DNA from: Phycisphaerae bacterium
GTDB lineage: Bacteria > Planctomycetota > Phycisphaerae > UBA1845 > UTPLA1
NCBI GenBank assembly: GCA_023150615.1
Contig: JAKLKO010000020.1
Location: forward strand, 1 to 64,000
Direction of reading: 5' to 3'
Length of the DNA: 64,000 nucleotides
The position numbers and the translations under genes are program-made. The notes under the pieces were generated by a model, which searched no databases, was not told where the DNA came from, and saw only the letters and a program-made list of their open reading frames with translations. This document shows positions 18,171-27,844 of the stretch, one piece after another. Position 1 is the first letter of the stretch, and every line of letters begins with the position of its first letter.

Positions 18171-18892
18171 GCGTCTCGCGGATCAACCTCTGGTCCGGAC
18201 CGCGTAACGTCTCGACCGCGCTGATGTACGCCTTCGCGCAGCGGCGCGACACGCGCGTCGTCGATGAGCCGCTCTATGCCCACTACCTGCGCGTCACCGG
18301 CGTTGGGCATCCCGGCCGTGACGAGGTGCTCGCCGCGATGGACGCCGACGGGCCGCGCATCGTGCGGGATGTTCTCCTCGGTCCGTGCGACCGGCCGGTG
18401 ATCTTCTTCAAGCAGATGGCGCATCATCTCGTCGAGATCGATCGCGGCTTTCTGTTGCGGATGCGCAACGTGCTGCTAACGCGTGATCCGCGCGAAATGC
18501 TGACCTCGCTCGCGAAGAGCCTGCCGAGCCCGACGCTGCGCGACACGGGCCTGGCGACGCAGGCGCAGTTGCTCGACGAGCTGCGGGCCGCCGGGCAGGA
18601 CGTGCCCGTGCTCGACGCACGGGCGCTGCTGCTCGATCCGCGCGGCGTGCTGCAACGGCTCTGCGCGCGGCTGGCGATCTCATTCGACGAGGCGATGCTG
18701 CACTGGCGCGCCGGCCCGCGCCCGGAGGATGGCGTCTGGGCGAAGCACTGGTACGCGAGCGTGCATCGCTCGACGGGCTTTGAGCCGTACCGCCCGAAGT
18801 CCGAGCCGGTTCCGGCGGCCCTGCGGCCGCTGCTTGACGAGTGCCTGCCGTTTTACGAACGATTGCGCGCCGAAGCGATTCTCGGTCAATGA
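18167..18892 (+). CDS. P-loop sulfotransferase-family protein
   Basis: 241 residues. The N-terminal WSGPRNVSTALMYAF is the 5'-phosphosulfate-binding loop of sulfotransferase-fold proteins, and RMRNVLLTRDPREMLTSLAK matches the 3'-phosphate-binding Arg-Ser region. Relatives are often labelled as branched-chain aminotransferase-like or HAD-like; the true acceptor is unknown. ATGA overlap with the preceding gene implies a shared pathway. The 3' end overlaps the convergent dnaE2 gene by seven bases. Confidence 0.75.
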   Translation: MSVSRINLWSGPRNVSTALMYAFAQRRDTRVVDEPLYAHYLRVTGVGHPGRDEVLAAMDADGPRIVRDVLLGPCDRPVIFFKQMAHHLVEIDRGFLLRMRNVLLTRDPREMLTSLAKSLPSPTLRDTGLATQAQLLDELRAAGQDVPVLDARALLLDPRGVLQRLCARLAISFDEAMLHWRAGPRPEDGVWAKHWYASVHRSTGFEPYRPKSEPVPAALRPLLDECLPFYERLRAEAILGQ

Positions 18893-21800
18893 AAGTCCCG
18901 TGACCGGCTGGCGAGGCCCTCGATCCGCGCCGACAGATCGCCGAAGCGCTGCACCATGACGTGCACGACCTCGCCCTGACGCTCGACGGACCCCTCCGCC
19001 ACGAGCGCCACTGCACCGCGGGCCGCGTGCCGCCAGCGCTCCCACACCCCCGGCCGGACGATCAGGTTCGCCGCGCCCGTCTCGTCTTCCAACGTCATGA
19101 AGGTGATACCCTTGGCCGTGCCCGGGCGCTGACGCACGAGCACCAGCCCGCTCACGGCGACGCGTCGCCCGTTCGGCGCGCGGCGCAATTCCTCGTTTCG
19201 CCTCACGCCGAGGCGGTCCAACTCCTCGCGCACGAGCGACAGCGGATGCGCATGGAGCGACAGGCCGAGCAGGTCGTAATCCTGCACGACGTGCTCGCGC
19301 AGCTCGATCGGCGGCAGCTCCGGCGGCGGTTCGCGCAGCTCCAGTCCGGCGAACAGGTCCGGCACGTCGTCCAGCGCGAGTACCTGCCAGAGCGCTTCGC
19401 GCCGTGACAGCCCCATCGAGCCGAAGGCATCGGCGGCGGCCAGCCGCGCCAGCATCTCGTGCGGCGCATCGCTGCGCTGCGCCAGCTCGGCCACGGAGCG
19501 GAACGGACCCTCGCGGCGCGCCGTGACGATCCTGGAGACCTTCGCCTCCGAGATGCCGCGGATGATGCGAAAGCCGAGCCGCAGCGCTGGACCGGCGGCC
19601 GCGCCGCTGGCTCGCGGGTCGGGCTCGAGCGTGCAATCGTACGCGCTGCGGTTGACATCGGGCGGGAGCACGGCCACGCCGTGCTGCTGCGCATCGCGGA
19701 CGATCTGGGCCGGGGCGTAGAACCCCATCGGTTGCGAGTTGATCAGCGCGGCGGCGAACGCGGCCGGGTGATAGCGCTTCAGCCACGCCGACACGTAGAC
19801 CAGCAGCGAGAACGACGCCGAGTGGCTCTCGGGAAAGCCGTAGTCGCCGAAGCCGCGAATCTGGTTGAAGCAGCTCTCCGCGAACTCGGGCCGGTAGCCG
19901 TTGGCGAGCATGCCCTGCACGAAGCGATCGTGGAACTTCTCCAGCCCGCCGTACCGCTTCCATGCGGCCATCGCGCGGCGGAGCTGATCGGCCTCGCCGG
20001 GCGAGAAGCCGGCCGCGACGATCGCCAGTTGCATCGCCTGTTCCTGGAAGAGCGGAACGCCGAGCGTCTTGCCGAGCACGCGTTCGAGCGCCGGACTCGG
20101 GTAACTCACGGGTTCCTGTCCGCAGCGGCGGCGCAGGTACGGGTGCACCATGCCGCCCTGGATCGGACCGGGCCGCACGATCGCGACCTCGATGACGAGA
20201 TCGTAGAAGTTCCGCGGGCGCAGCCGCGGGAGCATGCTCATCTGCGCGCGGCTCTCAATCTGGAAGACGCCCACGGTGTCGGCGGCGCAGATCATGTCGT
20301 AGACGGCCGGGTCTTCGGACGGCACGTCGGCGAGCGCTTGCGGCGCGGGCCGGCCGTTCGCATGGTCGCGAACCAGTTCGAAGCACTTGCGGATGCAGGT
20401 CAGCATGCCGAGCGCAAGGCAGTCGACCTTGAGCATGCCGAGGGCGTCGAGGTCGTCCTTGTCCCACTCGATGAAGGTGCGGTCGGGCATGGCGGCGTTT
20501 TCGATCGGCACGGTCTCGCACAGCGGGCCTTCGGTCATGACGAAGCCGCCGACGTGCTGCGACAGGTGCCGCGGGAAGCCGATCAGCTCGCGCACGCGCG
20601 ACCGCAGTTGCCGCATCAGCGGCTGCGCGGGATCGAGTCCGGCGTCGTTCAGCACCTCCGACAGCTCGGCCGGGCGATGCCACCCGTCGATCTGCCGGGC
20701 GAGGCGGTCGACGGTGTCGAGCGAGAGGCCGAGGGCCTTGCCGACGTCGCGGATGGCCGAGCGCGATCGATAGGTGATGACCTCGGCGGTGATGGCGGCG
20801 CGCTCGCGGCCGTACTTCTCGTAGATGTACTGGAAGACCTCCTCGCGGCGTTCGTGCTCGAAGTCGACGTCGATGTCGGGCGGTTCGTTTCGTTCGCGGC
20901 TGACGAAGCGTTCGAAGAGCAGGTCGATCTTGACGGGGTCGACGGCGGTGATGCCGAGGCAGTAGCAGACGGCGGAGTTGGCGGCGGATCCGCGGCCCTG
21001 GCAGAGGATGTTGCGGCTGCGGGCGAACCGGACGATGTCCCAGACGGTGAGGAAGTAGGGTTCGTAGCGCAGCTCGCGGATGAGGGCGAGTTCGTGCTCG
21101 AGCATGCGGCGGATGTGGTCGGGAATCCGTCCGGCGTAGCGTTCGCGGGCGCCGGCCCAGGTGAGCTCGGCGAGGTACTCGGACATCGACCGACCGTCGG
21201 GGCAGAGTTCGCGCGGGTATTCGTAGCGGAGTTCGTCGAGGCGGAAGCGGCAGGCGTCGGCGATCTCGATCGTGCGGCGGATGGCTTCGGGGCAGGCCGC
21301 GAATCGGCGGTGCAGCTCCTCGGGCTGAAGCAGGTGCCGGCAGGCGTTCGGCAGGCCGCGGCGTCCGAGCGTCTGGATCGTGCACTGATGGCGGATGCAC
21401 GTGAGCACGTCGTGCAGGGCGCGGCGGCTCGGCTCGTGGTAGTGCACGTCGTTGGCGGCGACGAGCGGCATACGCGTGCGACGCGCGACGGCGGCCGCTC
21501 GCGCGAGACGTTCGGCGTCGTCGGCGTCGCGGGTTGGTTCAACGGCAATCGAGGCGCGCGGGCCGAAGACGTCGCGGCAGCGATGCAGGGGCGCGAGATC
21601 GGCCGGCGCCGCGGCGTCGGGCAGGCACACGGCGAACAGTCCGTCGGCGTGTGCGGCGACGTCGTCGAACGTGAGGCCGCAATCGCCCTTGATCGCGCGG
21701 CGGCGGCCGACCGTGATGAGCCGCGACAGGCGTCCGTAGGCGGCGCGATCGGGCGCGAGCAGGACGAGTGGCGGGGCATCGACCGGGACGATCTCGGCGC

Positions 21801-22077
21801 CGATGAGGAGCTTGAGTCCGTGCTGTCGCGCGGCGATGTGCGCTCGCACGACGCCGGCCAGGGAGTTGCGGTCGGTGACGGCGAGGGCATGGTAGCCGAG
21901 TCCGGCGGCGCGTTCGACGAGTTCCTCGGGGTGCGATGCGCCGCGCAGGAACGAGAAGTTGGTCTTGCAGTGCAGTTCGGCGTAGGGCCAGAGAGAGGGC
22001 GCGTCGGACCGCGGCGCGGGAGCGTCGTACGAGGCGCCGGGGTGGCAATGCGGTTTTTCGCTCGGTTGATCAGGCAT
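18886..22077 (-). CDS. dnaE2: Error-prone DNA polymerase III alpha subunit DnaE2
   Basis: 1,063 residues, the length of DnaE2 rather than replicative DnaE1 (about 1,150 or more). N-terminal PHP domain (YAELHCKTNFSFLRGASHPEELVERA, residues 32-57), the polymerase palm with catalytic aspartates in PPDIDVDF (D401, D403, D405), fingers with CQGRGSAANSAVCY, and a helix-hairpin-helix and OB fold at the C-terminus (GLVLVRQRPGTAKGITF). With ImuA and ImuB it forms the mutasome that copies past DNA lesions during the SOS response. It is the last gene of the cassette, 57 bases after imuB. Confidence 0.95.
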   Translation of the reverse strand: MPDQPSEKPHCHPGASYDAPAPRSDAPSLWPYAELHCKTNFSFLRGASHPEELVERAAGLGYHALAVTDRNSLAGVVRAHIAARQHGLKLLIGAEIVPVDAPPLVLLAPDRAAYGRLSRLITVGRRRAIKGDCGLTFDDVAAHADGLFAVCLPDAAAPADLAPLHRCRDVFGPRASIAVEPTRDADDAERLARAAAVARRTRMPLVAANDVHYHEPSRRALHDVLTCIRHQCTIQTLGRRGLPNACRHLLQPEELHRRFAACPEAIRRTIEIADACRFRLDELRYEYPRELCPDGRSMSEYLAELTWAGARERYAGRIPDHIRRMLEHELALIRELRYEPYFLTVWDIVRFARSRNILCQGRGSAANSAVCYCLGITAVDPVKIDLLFERFVSRERNEPPDIDVDFEHERREEVFQYIYEKYGRERAAITAEVITYRSRSAIRDVGKALGLSLDTVDRLARQIDGWHRPAELSEVLNDAGLDPAQPLMRQLRSRVRELIGFPRHLSQHVGGFVMTEGPLCETVPIENAAMPDRTFIEWDKDDLDALGMLKVDCLALGMLTCIRKCFELVRDHANGRPAPQALADVPSEDPAVYDMICAADTVGVFQIESRAQMSMLPRLRPRNFYDLVIEVAIVRPGPIQGGMVHPYLRRRCGQEPVSYPSPALERVLGKTLGVPLFQEQAMQLAIVAAGFSPGEADQLRRAMAAWKRYGGLEKFHDRFVQGMLANGYRPEFAESCFNQIRGFGDYGFPESHSASFSLLVYVSAWLKRYHPAAFAAALINSQPMGFYAPAQIVRDAQQHGVAVLPPDVNRSAYDCTLEPDPRASGAAAGPALRLGFRIIRGISEAKVSRIVTARREGPFRSVAELAQRSDAPHEMLARLAAADAFGSMGLSRREALWQVLALDDVPDLFAGLELREPPPELPPIELREHVVQDYDLLGLSLHAHPLSLVREELDRLGVRRNEELRRAPNGRRVAVSGLVLVRQRPGTAKGITFMTLEDETGAANLIVRPGVWERWRHAARGAVALVAEGSVERQGEVVHVMVQRFGDLSARIEGLASRSRDFH

Positions 22078-22134
22078 GGCATGGGCCTCACGGGATGCGA
22101 ACCGTTCGCTCCAGCGGGTCGGACGGGCGGTGGA

Positions 22135-23733
22135 TCATTCGTAACTTCCGTGCAGGAACCAATCGCCGCGATCGAGGTCGCGATAAATCCAGAACTGCTG
22201 CCCGCCCGTCGTCGTGACGCGGAAGTAATCGCGGCGGATGTCCTGCTGCCGCCACCAGCCCGTCTCCAGCCGCTCCGGACCGGCGGCCTGCGCGATGGCG
22301 TACTCGCGGTCGCGATCGCGGAACCACGTCGGCGGCCCGTCGGGCACGAGCGCGAGGACGCGGATCGACCGCGGGCGGGCCAGCAGGATCAGCGGCCGTC
22401 GTCCCGGCGGTGTTCGCGGCGGGTCGTGTCGGCGGTCCCACGCATCGGCGGCGCGCGGGCGACGGGCGGAGGAGTTCCGCGCGGTCGGCATTGTCGGCGG
22501 CAGAGTCTTTTCGCGGTCGGAGGGTCGCTCGGACGCCGCGCCGCGGATGACCGGCACGTAGCGGAATGCCCGCTCGGGCTGATGGTCGTCGACCAATTCC
22601 GCGCGCACGACCGCGCCGCCGCCGAGATGCAGCGCGAGGCGGTCGATCAGCTCGGCCAGCGCCTCGTCGTCCGGCCGGTCGGGATCGTCGAACAGGTCGC
22701 CCTGTGCCGCGCGCCAGACCGCCGTTTCGGCGGCGTGGACCATCAATCCGGCGGCGGCGACCGACAGGTCAATCGTGTCGAGCCGGTCGGCGAGCAGGCG
22801 GCGCAGGTGCGAGGCATCGCGCGACGGACGGGCGAGGTCGATCCCCTGCGCGACGGGCGGACGTTTCTCGAAGGTGACGACCAGCATCAGCCGCCGCGCT
22901 GCGACGCCGCCGGCGACGAGGCGTTGATGCAGCGCGGCGACAACGCGGTCCAGCGCGGCGTGCAGCACGTCGCACTGATCGGACGGACCGAAGGCCATGC
23001 GCGCGGCGAAGACCGCCGCGGGCTGCGGCGTGTACACCGGTTCCGGCGCTTCGCCGAGCGCCTGGCGGATCCGCAGCACGAGCGCGTCGCCAAAGCGCGC
23101 GGGCAGGGTGGCGGTCGGCAGCATGAGCAGGTCGCCGATCGTGCGAATGCCGAGCGCGTCGAGGCGCTGGACGGTCGGCGCGTCGAGCCGCAGGGCGGCC
23201 GGCGGCAGTCCGACGAGGTGCGGCACGGACTGGCCCGGCGGCGCGACGAAGGCGGAGCGATCGCCGGCGTGCGCGAGGGCCCAGGCGGCGCCGACGGAAT
23301 CGGCGATGGCGGCCCGTGCGGCGAAGCGCTGCGCGGCGAGATCGGCGACGGCCTGGCGGACGATGTTGTTCTCGCCGCGGAACAGGCGGGCGCAGCCGCT
23401 GACGTCGAGCAGGAGCGAATCGGGCGGAGCGCTTTCCACCGCCGGGCTGAAGCGCTGCGCCCACAGCGCGAGGTGTTCGAGCGTCATCGCGTCGCGGGCG
23501 GCGTCGTGCGGTCGGGCGACGAGATCGGGGCAGATCGCACGGGCCTCGGCCAGCGACAGTCCGGGACGAACCCGTGCGGCGCGGGCCCGCGGACAGGCGT
23601 GCGTGACGAACAAGGCCGATCCGGCCGCGCGGGTCAGCACGAGCGGGGCGCCGCGCTGCGCGCGATCCGGGGCCTCCGCGACGGCGCGGTCGGTGGCCAG
23701 ATCGGGCAGGCAGATGCAGCAGAAGCGCGGCAT
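22135..23733 (-). CDS. imuB: ImuB, Y-family polymerase-like mutasome subunit
   Basis: 532 residues from the ATG at 23733 (MPRFCCICLPDLATDRA); an upstream TTG at 23799 would add residues unlike the family. It has the Y-family fold, with a finger and palm order including GLSLAEARAICPDLVARPHD and an ISDLL-like helix-hairpin-helix (RLDALGIRTIGDLLMLP), but the palm metal-binding acidic residues are not in their usual setting, as known for ImuB, which is catalytically dead and bridges DnaE2 to the beta clamp. Lies between imuA (88 bases upstream) and dnaE2. Confidence 0.92.
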   Translation of the reverse strand: MPRFCCICLPDLATDRAVAEAPDRAQRGAPLVLTRAAGSALFVTHACPRARAARVRPGLSLAEARAICPDLVARPHDAARDAMTLEHLALWAQRFSPAVESAPPDSLLLDVSGCARLFRGENNIVRQAVADLAAQRFAARAAIADSVGAAWALAHAGDRSAFVAPPGQSVPHLVGLPPAALRLDAPTVQRLDALGIRTIGDLLMLPTATLPARFGDALVLRIRQALGEAPEPVYTPQPAAVFAARMAFGPSDQCDVLHAALDRVVAALHQRLVAGGVAARRLMLVVTFEKRPPVAQGIDLARPSRDASHLRRLLADRLDTIDLSVAAAGLMVHAAETAVWRAAQGDLFDDPDRPDDEALAELIDRLALHLGGGAVVRAELVDDHQPERAFRYVPVIRGAASERPSDREKTLPPTMPTARNSSARRPRAADAWDRRHDPPRTPPGRRPLILLARPRSIRVLALVPDGPPTWFRDRDREYAIAQAAGPERLETGWWRQQDIRRDYFRVTTTGGQQFWIYRDLDRGDWFLHGSYE

Positions 23734-23821
23734 GACCGTGTTCCGAAAGCCGCGCGGCCGGGCCCCGGAACGTCGGAGCCTCGCTGGCGGCGGGCGCAAT
23801 GCGGTCGAACCATGCGGTCCC

Positions 23822-24646
23822 TCAACCGGCAGCGGCGGCGCGCGGCGCCTTGGCCGCAGAAGCCGCGGCGTCCGACCCGGCGATCGGCGTAGCCGGCGCT
23901 TCGCCGCCTGTGTCGACCGACCGGCCCTCGTCGGCTGCGCGGCCCGCGCGCCGGACGTTCAGCCGCCAGCGGCAGGAGCCGTCGTTTTCCAGCGTCATGG
24001 CGTGTACGTCGATGCGCCAGGCGGCGAAGGATCCGAGGGCGGGGTCCGCGGCGCGCTGCACGATCAGTCCGACGCCGCCGCCGGCCTCGGCCGCGAGTTG
24101 CAGGCGCCGCCAGGCCGCCGCGTCGGCCCGTCGCGCGGTGCGGAGGTTGTGGCCGGGCGGATCGAACCATCCAACGACGGCGCCGACTGCGCTGCATCGC
24201 AGCGATTGTTCCATGGCCCAGCAGGCGCGGACGGCGTGGGCCGGTCGCAGCAGGATGAGTTGCGACAGGTCGATGCCGAGCGTGGCGATCGCGGGCGGAT
24301 AGGCCCGCGCGTCCGGGTCGATCAGGAAGAGGGGATGGTTCGGTCCCGCGGTGGCTCGCGCCAGATGCAGGGCGAGCGAAAGTGTTCCGACGCCGGGCGC
24401 GGCGGCGACGATCTGTCCGAGCGCGCCGCGCGGCAATCCGCCGCCGAGGGCCGCATCGAGGGAGCGCAGCCCGGTCGAACAGCGGCGCGGCCGGCGGCGA
24501 CCGCCCCATCGGGCCTCGCATTCGCCGAGCAGGCGCCGGGCCTCGTCGAGCCGGCCGGCGTGCACGGCGCGGGCGAGGGACTGCGCGAAGGCGTCGTTGG
24601 CGCGCGGAGTTTCCGCCGCGGCGGACCGGTCTGCGACCGCCGACAT
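23822..24646 (-). CDS. imuA: ImuA, RecA-like mutasome accessory protein
   Basis: 274 residues. The RecA-like core (about 55-230) includes STGLRSLDAALGGGLPRGALGQIVAAAPGVGTLSLAL. The expected P-loop lysine is missing (APGVGTLS, residues 83-90), so ATP binding may be weak or lost. The C-terminus is Ala-rich and disordered. ImuA controls access of ImuB and DnaE2 to stalled forks. First gene of the cassette; AGGAG ribosome site and a well-spaced promoter upstream. Confidence 0.85.
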   Translation of the reverse strand: MSAVADRSAAAETPRANDAFAQSLARAVHAGRLDEARRLLGECEARWGGRRRPRRCSTGLRSLDAALGGGLPRGALGQIVAAAPGVGTLSLALHLARATAGPNHPLFLIDPDARAYPPAIATLGIDLSQLILLRPAHAVRACWAMEQSLRCSAVGAVVGWFDPPGHNLRTARRADAAAWRRLQLAAEAGGGVGLIVQRAADPALGSFAAWRIDVHAMTLENDGSCRWRLNVRRAGRAADEGRSVDTGGEAPATPIAGSDAAASAAKAPRAAAAG

Positions 24647-24697
24647 GAGAAGGTCTCCTGCGAATCAGGACCGCGCAAACCCGCCGTGGCTGATACT

Positions 24698-24726
24698 AAC
24701 ATAATCCGAACTTCCAGAGAAAGCAA
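24698..24726 (-). promoter_or_regulatory. Promoter of the imuA-imuB-dnaE2 cassette
   Basis: Minus strand TTGCTT (24726-24721), a 17-base spacer, TATGTT (24703-24698), about 50 bases before the imuA start. It sits in the only AT-rich patch of the area. An imperfect dyad GATAC-TAACA-TAATC (24692-24706) overlaps the -10 box, where a LexA-type repressor could bind; no known LexA box was matched. Confidence 0.55.
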
Positions 24727-24803
24727 GCGTCCGCGGGCGGGAAATCCGCGAATGCACGCAACCCGCGATCCGCACAATGGATGGACCGACGCACCCCGCC
24801 GGC

Positions 24804-25685
24804 TCAGCGCGACGGGGGGCCGGCCGATCCCCACCCCACCTGCGCGACCGATGGAATCCGCAGCACCGCGCCGCAGCGGAATTCCTCCACTGCCTGCGCC
24901 ACATTCGATCCGATCGCCGCGATCTGCTCCTCCGAGAGCGTGTGAAGCACCGCCCGCAGCGATGCGCCCATCTCGCACGACATCCGCCAGTACTCGTCGC
25001 CATCGCGGACGACGGTCGACAGTCGCACCGGCTCGGCGCCGACCGAGACGAACCCCGCGCGGCCGAGCGCGTCGGCGAGATGCCCGGGCGTCGACAGGTT
25101 CTGCATGCCGGGTTTGCATGGATCGAGCGGCGGTAGCTTCGCCACCCTGTTCACCGCGCGGTTGATCGCGGCGAACCCGAGCGACTGCTCCATCGGCGTC
25201 CAGGTCGACATCGCCAGTCGTCCGCCGGGCCGCAGCCATCCGCGAATCCGCGCGAGCTGCGCCGCGACATCTTCGCAGAAGATCAGGCTCCAGCGGCCCA
25301 CGACGGCGTCGAACGACGCGGGCGCGGCGTCGAATTCTTCGATTGCACAAACGCGAAAGTCGATTGCCGCAAGCCCCAGCGAGGCCGCGCGCTGCCGCGC
25401 GACCTCGATCATCCGTGGCGAAAGATCGATCGCCGTGACGCGGCCGGTCGGGCCGACGCGGGATGCGATAGCAACCGTCGGATCGCCGATGCCACAGCCG
25501 ACGTCCAGGACGTGCATGCCAGCGCGGAGTTCGACGGCATCGAGCAGGCGATGCGTGACGGGCCAACTGAAGGCGACGATGTGCGGCTCCCACGCCTGCC
25601 ACCCGGCGGCGACGGCGTCGTAATCCTGCCGCGTTCGTTCGCGCACGGTGCGGGGCGCTACCGCGCCGTTGGGGGGCGGATTCAT
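24804..25685 (-). CDS. Class I SAM-dependent methyltransferase (UbiE-like)
   Basis: 293 residues. Rossmann core with motif I HVLDVGCGIGDPTVA (58-72), the acidic tip of strand 2 in TAIDLSPRMIEVA, and motif IV region FDAVVGRWSLIFCEDVAAQL, followed by the LRPGGRLAMSTW post-motif. Substrate unknown; the pattern is closest to ubiquinone/menaquinone and small-molecule methyltransferases. It starts three bases after the M28 peptidase stop, so it is probably cotranscribed with it. It is separated from imuA by about 155 bases holding the imuA promoter. Confidence 0.85.
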   Translation of the reverse strand: MNPPPNGAVAPRTVRERTRQDYDAVAAGWQAWEPHIVAFSWPVTHRLLDAVELRAGMHVLDVGCGIGDPTVAIASRVGPTGRVTAIDLSPRMIEVARQRAASLGLAAIDFRVCAIEEFDAAPASFDAVVGRWSLIFCEDVAAQLARIRGWLRPGGRLAMSTWTPMEQSLGFAAINRAVNRVAKLPPLDPCKPGMQNLSTPGHLADALGRAGFVSVGAEPVRLSTVVRDGDEYWRMSCEMGASLRAVLHTLSEEQIAAIGSNVAQAVEEFRCGAVLRIPSVAQVGWGSAGPPSR

Positions 25686-25688
25686 GCG

Positions 25689-27686
25689 CTATTCGCGGCG
25701 CGGTCCGCGCGTCGCGGCCTCGAGCTTGACCTTAAACGTCCGGCGCTGGCCATCGCGGAGCACGACGACCTCGATCTCGTCGCCGGGCTTGTGCTCGCTG
25801 AGGATTTGCATGTAGCGATAAACGTCGCGGATTTCCTTGCCGTCGATCGACAGGATGCGATCCTTGTCCTTGATTCCCGCCTTGGCTGCCGGGCCATCGG
25901 CCACGACATACTCGATCGGAAAGCCGGGTTCGTCTTCGGCGTCGCCGTAATTGCCCGGGGCGATGCCCAGTCGCACGCGCGGCATCGCGGGCGCCTCGCC
26001 TTCGCCGGCGTCGCCGTGGTCGAACCCCGCGCCGGCCGACGGCCCGTCCTTCTTATCGCTGGTCGCGACCTCCGTCTCGTCCTGCCGTGCCGGACGATAG
26101 CGCGTCGCGTCGTTGTGGAAGGCCGGCCGCTTGTCGGCGTTCGCCCAGTCGTGCAGGACGTCGACGGCCATGCTGGCGATGCGGACGCCGCCCTCCGCAT
26201 TGATCAGGTCGGCGTCATCCTCCGGCGCGTGGTACTGCTTGTGGATGCCGGTGAAGAAGAAGAGCACGGGGATCTTCTCGCCGAAGAACGAGGAGTGGTC
26301 GCTTGGCCCGCGACCGCCGCCGGCGAGCTTGAGCTTCAGGTCGTACTCCTCGCCGAGTCGTTTGACGAGCGCTTCGAACCCTTCGCCGGTACCCGTCCCG
26401 CCGACGTGCAGCACGTTGTCCTTGAGCCGGCCGATCATGTCCATGTTGAGCATGGCGATGACGCGATCGAGCGGCACGGGCGGGTTCTTGACCCAGTGCT
26501 TCGAGCCGTGAAGTCCCGATTCCTCGGCGGTGAAGGCGATCAGGATGACGCTGCGTTTGAGCGGTGGACCATCGGCGAGCGCGCGGGCGGCGAGGATCAG
26601 TCCGGTCGTTCCGGAGGCGTTGTCATCCGCGCCATTATGCACGTACCTGTTCCGGTCGGCGGGCTTGCGCCAATTCGTCGTCACGCCGAGATGGTCGTAG
26701 TGCGCGCCGAGGACGACGTACTCATCGGCCAATGAGCCCTTCCCCCGCACGATGCCGACGACGTTCTTGACCTTTGTTCGGACCTTGTCGATATCGGCGT
26801 ATCCGTTGGCGCGGATGCCGGTCAGGTCCTTCGAGCAGGGCTTGCGCGTCTTCTCGATCCTCTTCTGAAGCGACTCGACGTCGGGTAGGCCGGCGGCCGC
26901 AAGCATGGCGTCGGCGACGCGGCGCTTGATGTGTATCATCGGCAGCTCGACCGGCGAGGCGCGTCCGGTCGAAAAGTCGTAGAGCGCATCGGTCGTGTCG
27001 TCGTCGCGGACCGGGTTGACGATGAGCACGGCCGCGGCACCGCGCTGCGCCGCATGCTCGGCCTTGGTCGTGAAATAGGCATGTCGCGTGTGCGAACGGG
27101 CCGACGGCTGTGCTTCCTGTTCATCGACGCCGCTGTCGTCCCAGAAGTCCGGCTCGTAGCGGAGCATCAGGACGACCTTGCCGCGGACGTCGATGCCCTC
27201 ATAGTCGTTGTAGTCGTGCGCTTCGTCCTCGTCGATGCCGTAGCCGACGAACGCCACCGGGCCGTCGAATCCGCCGCGGGCCGAGAATGGAAACGGTACG
27301 AAGTCGTCATCGCGCTCGAGGCGGCGGCGCGGCGTGCCTTCGGTCGCGCCGTACGACAACATCGTGTTGTCGGCGATCCGCGAACTGATCGAGACCTCGA
27401 ACGACTGGAAGAAGCTGCCATCATCGCCGAACGGTTCCACGCCGGCGTCGGCCCATTGCGTCGCGACGTACTCGGCCGCCTCGTCGATGCCCTTCGTGCC
27501 GATGCCGCGGCCCTGGCGCGAGTCGTCCGCCAGATAGCGAACATGCCGGTCGAAATCCGCGGCCGAAAATCGGGCCCGACTCGACTTGGCCTGAACACTG
27601 GCGAAGGTCGTAACGAGAGTGGCGACGGCGACGAGGGCCGTGAGACCGCGTACAGATCGACGGTTCGTTGAAAGACATTGTCGCAT
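25689..27686 (-). CDS. Secreted M28 zinc aminopeptidase with PA and PDZ domains
   Basis: 665 residues. Signal peptide ends near VQA-KSS (residue 33). A protease-associated insert (about 140-250) precedes the M28 catalytic core with dinuclear zinc ligands H329 (GAHYDHLG), D354 (NGADDNASG), E389 with general base E388 (AEES), D416 (NMDMIG) and H486 (YHAPED). A C-terminal PDZ domain (about 570-655) probably positions substrate or tethers partners. Expected role: trimming N-terminal residues from peptides outside the cytoplasm. GGAG precedes the ATG. Followed at three bases by a methyltransferase gene. Confidence 0.92.
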   Translation of the reverse strand: MRQCLSTNRRSVRGLTALVAVATLVTTFASVQAKSSRARFSAADFDRHVRYLADDSRQGRGIGTKGIDEAAEYVATQWADAGVEPFGDDGSFFQSFEVSISSRIADNTMLSYGATEGTPRRRLERDDDFVPFPFSARGGFDGPVAFVGYGIDEDEAHDYNDYEGIDVRGKVVLMLRYEPDFWDDSGVDEQEAQPSARSHTRHAYFTTKAEHAAQRGAAAVLIVNPVRDDDTTDALYDFSTGRASPVELPMIHIKRRVADAMLAAAGLPDVESLQKRIEKTRKPCSKDLTGIRANGYADIDKVRTKVKNVVGIVRGKGSLADEYVVLGAHYDHLGVTTNWRKPADRNRYVHNGADDNASGTTGLILAARALADGPPLKRSVILIAFTAEESGLHGSKHWVKNPPVPLDRVIAMLNMDMIGRLKDNVLHVGGTGTGEGFEALVKRLGEEYDLKLKLAGGGRGPSDHSSFFGEKIPVLFFFTGIHKQYHAPEDDADLINAEGGVRIASMAVDVLHDWANADKRPAFHNDATRYRPARQDETEVATSDKKDGPSAGAGFDHGDAGEGEAPAMPRVRLGIAPGNYGDAEDEPGFPIEYVVADGPAAKAGIKDKDRILSIDGKEIRDVYRYMQILSEHKPGDEIEVVVLRDGQRRTFKVKLEAATRGPRRE

Positions 27687-27844
27687 GAATGGAACTCCGG
27701 TATGTTCGCGAAGAATATCGCCTGCATCGGATAGGATAGTCCGGGGCGATGCGTCGAATCAAATGGCTCGGAATCGGAGGCGTCCGAATCCGGATGGCGG
27801 GACCGGAAACGGCGCGGCGACCATAACAAGTGTTGGAGGCAGCC

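Noticed and set aside
23734..23799. Upstream TTG start for imuB
   Set aside because: Adds Arg/Pro-rich residues unlike ImuB; the ATG at 23733 fits the family.
19459..23892. Plus-strand open frame of 1,477 codons
   Set aside because: It is antisense to dnaE2 and imuB, whose domains are clear. High GC gives few stops, and the product has no recognisable domain.
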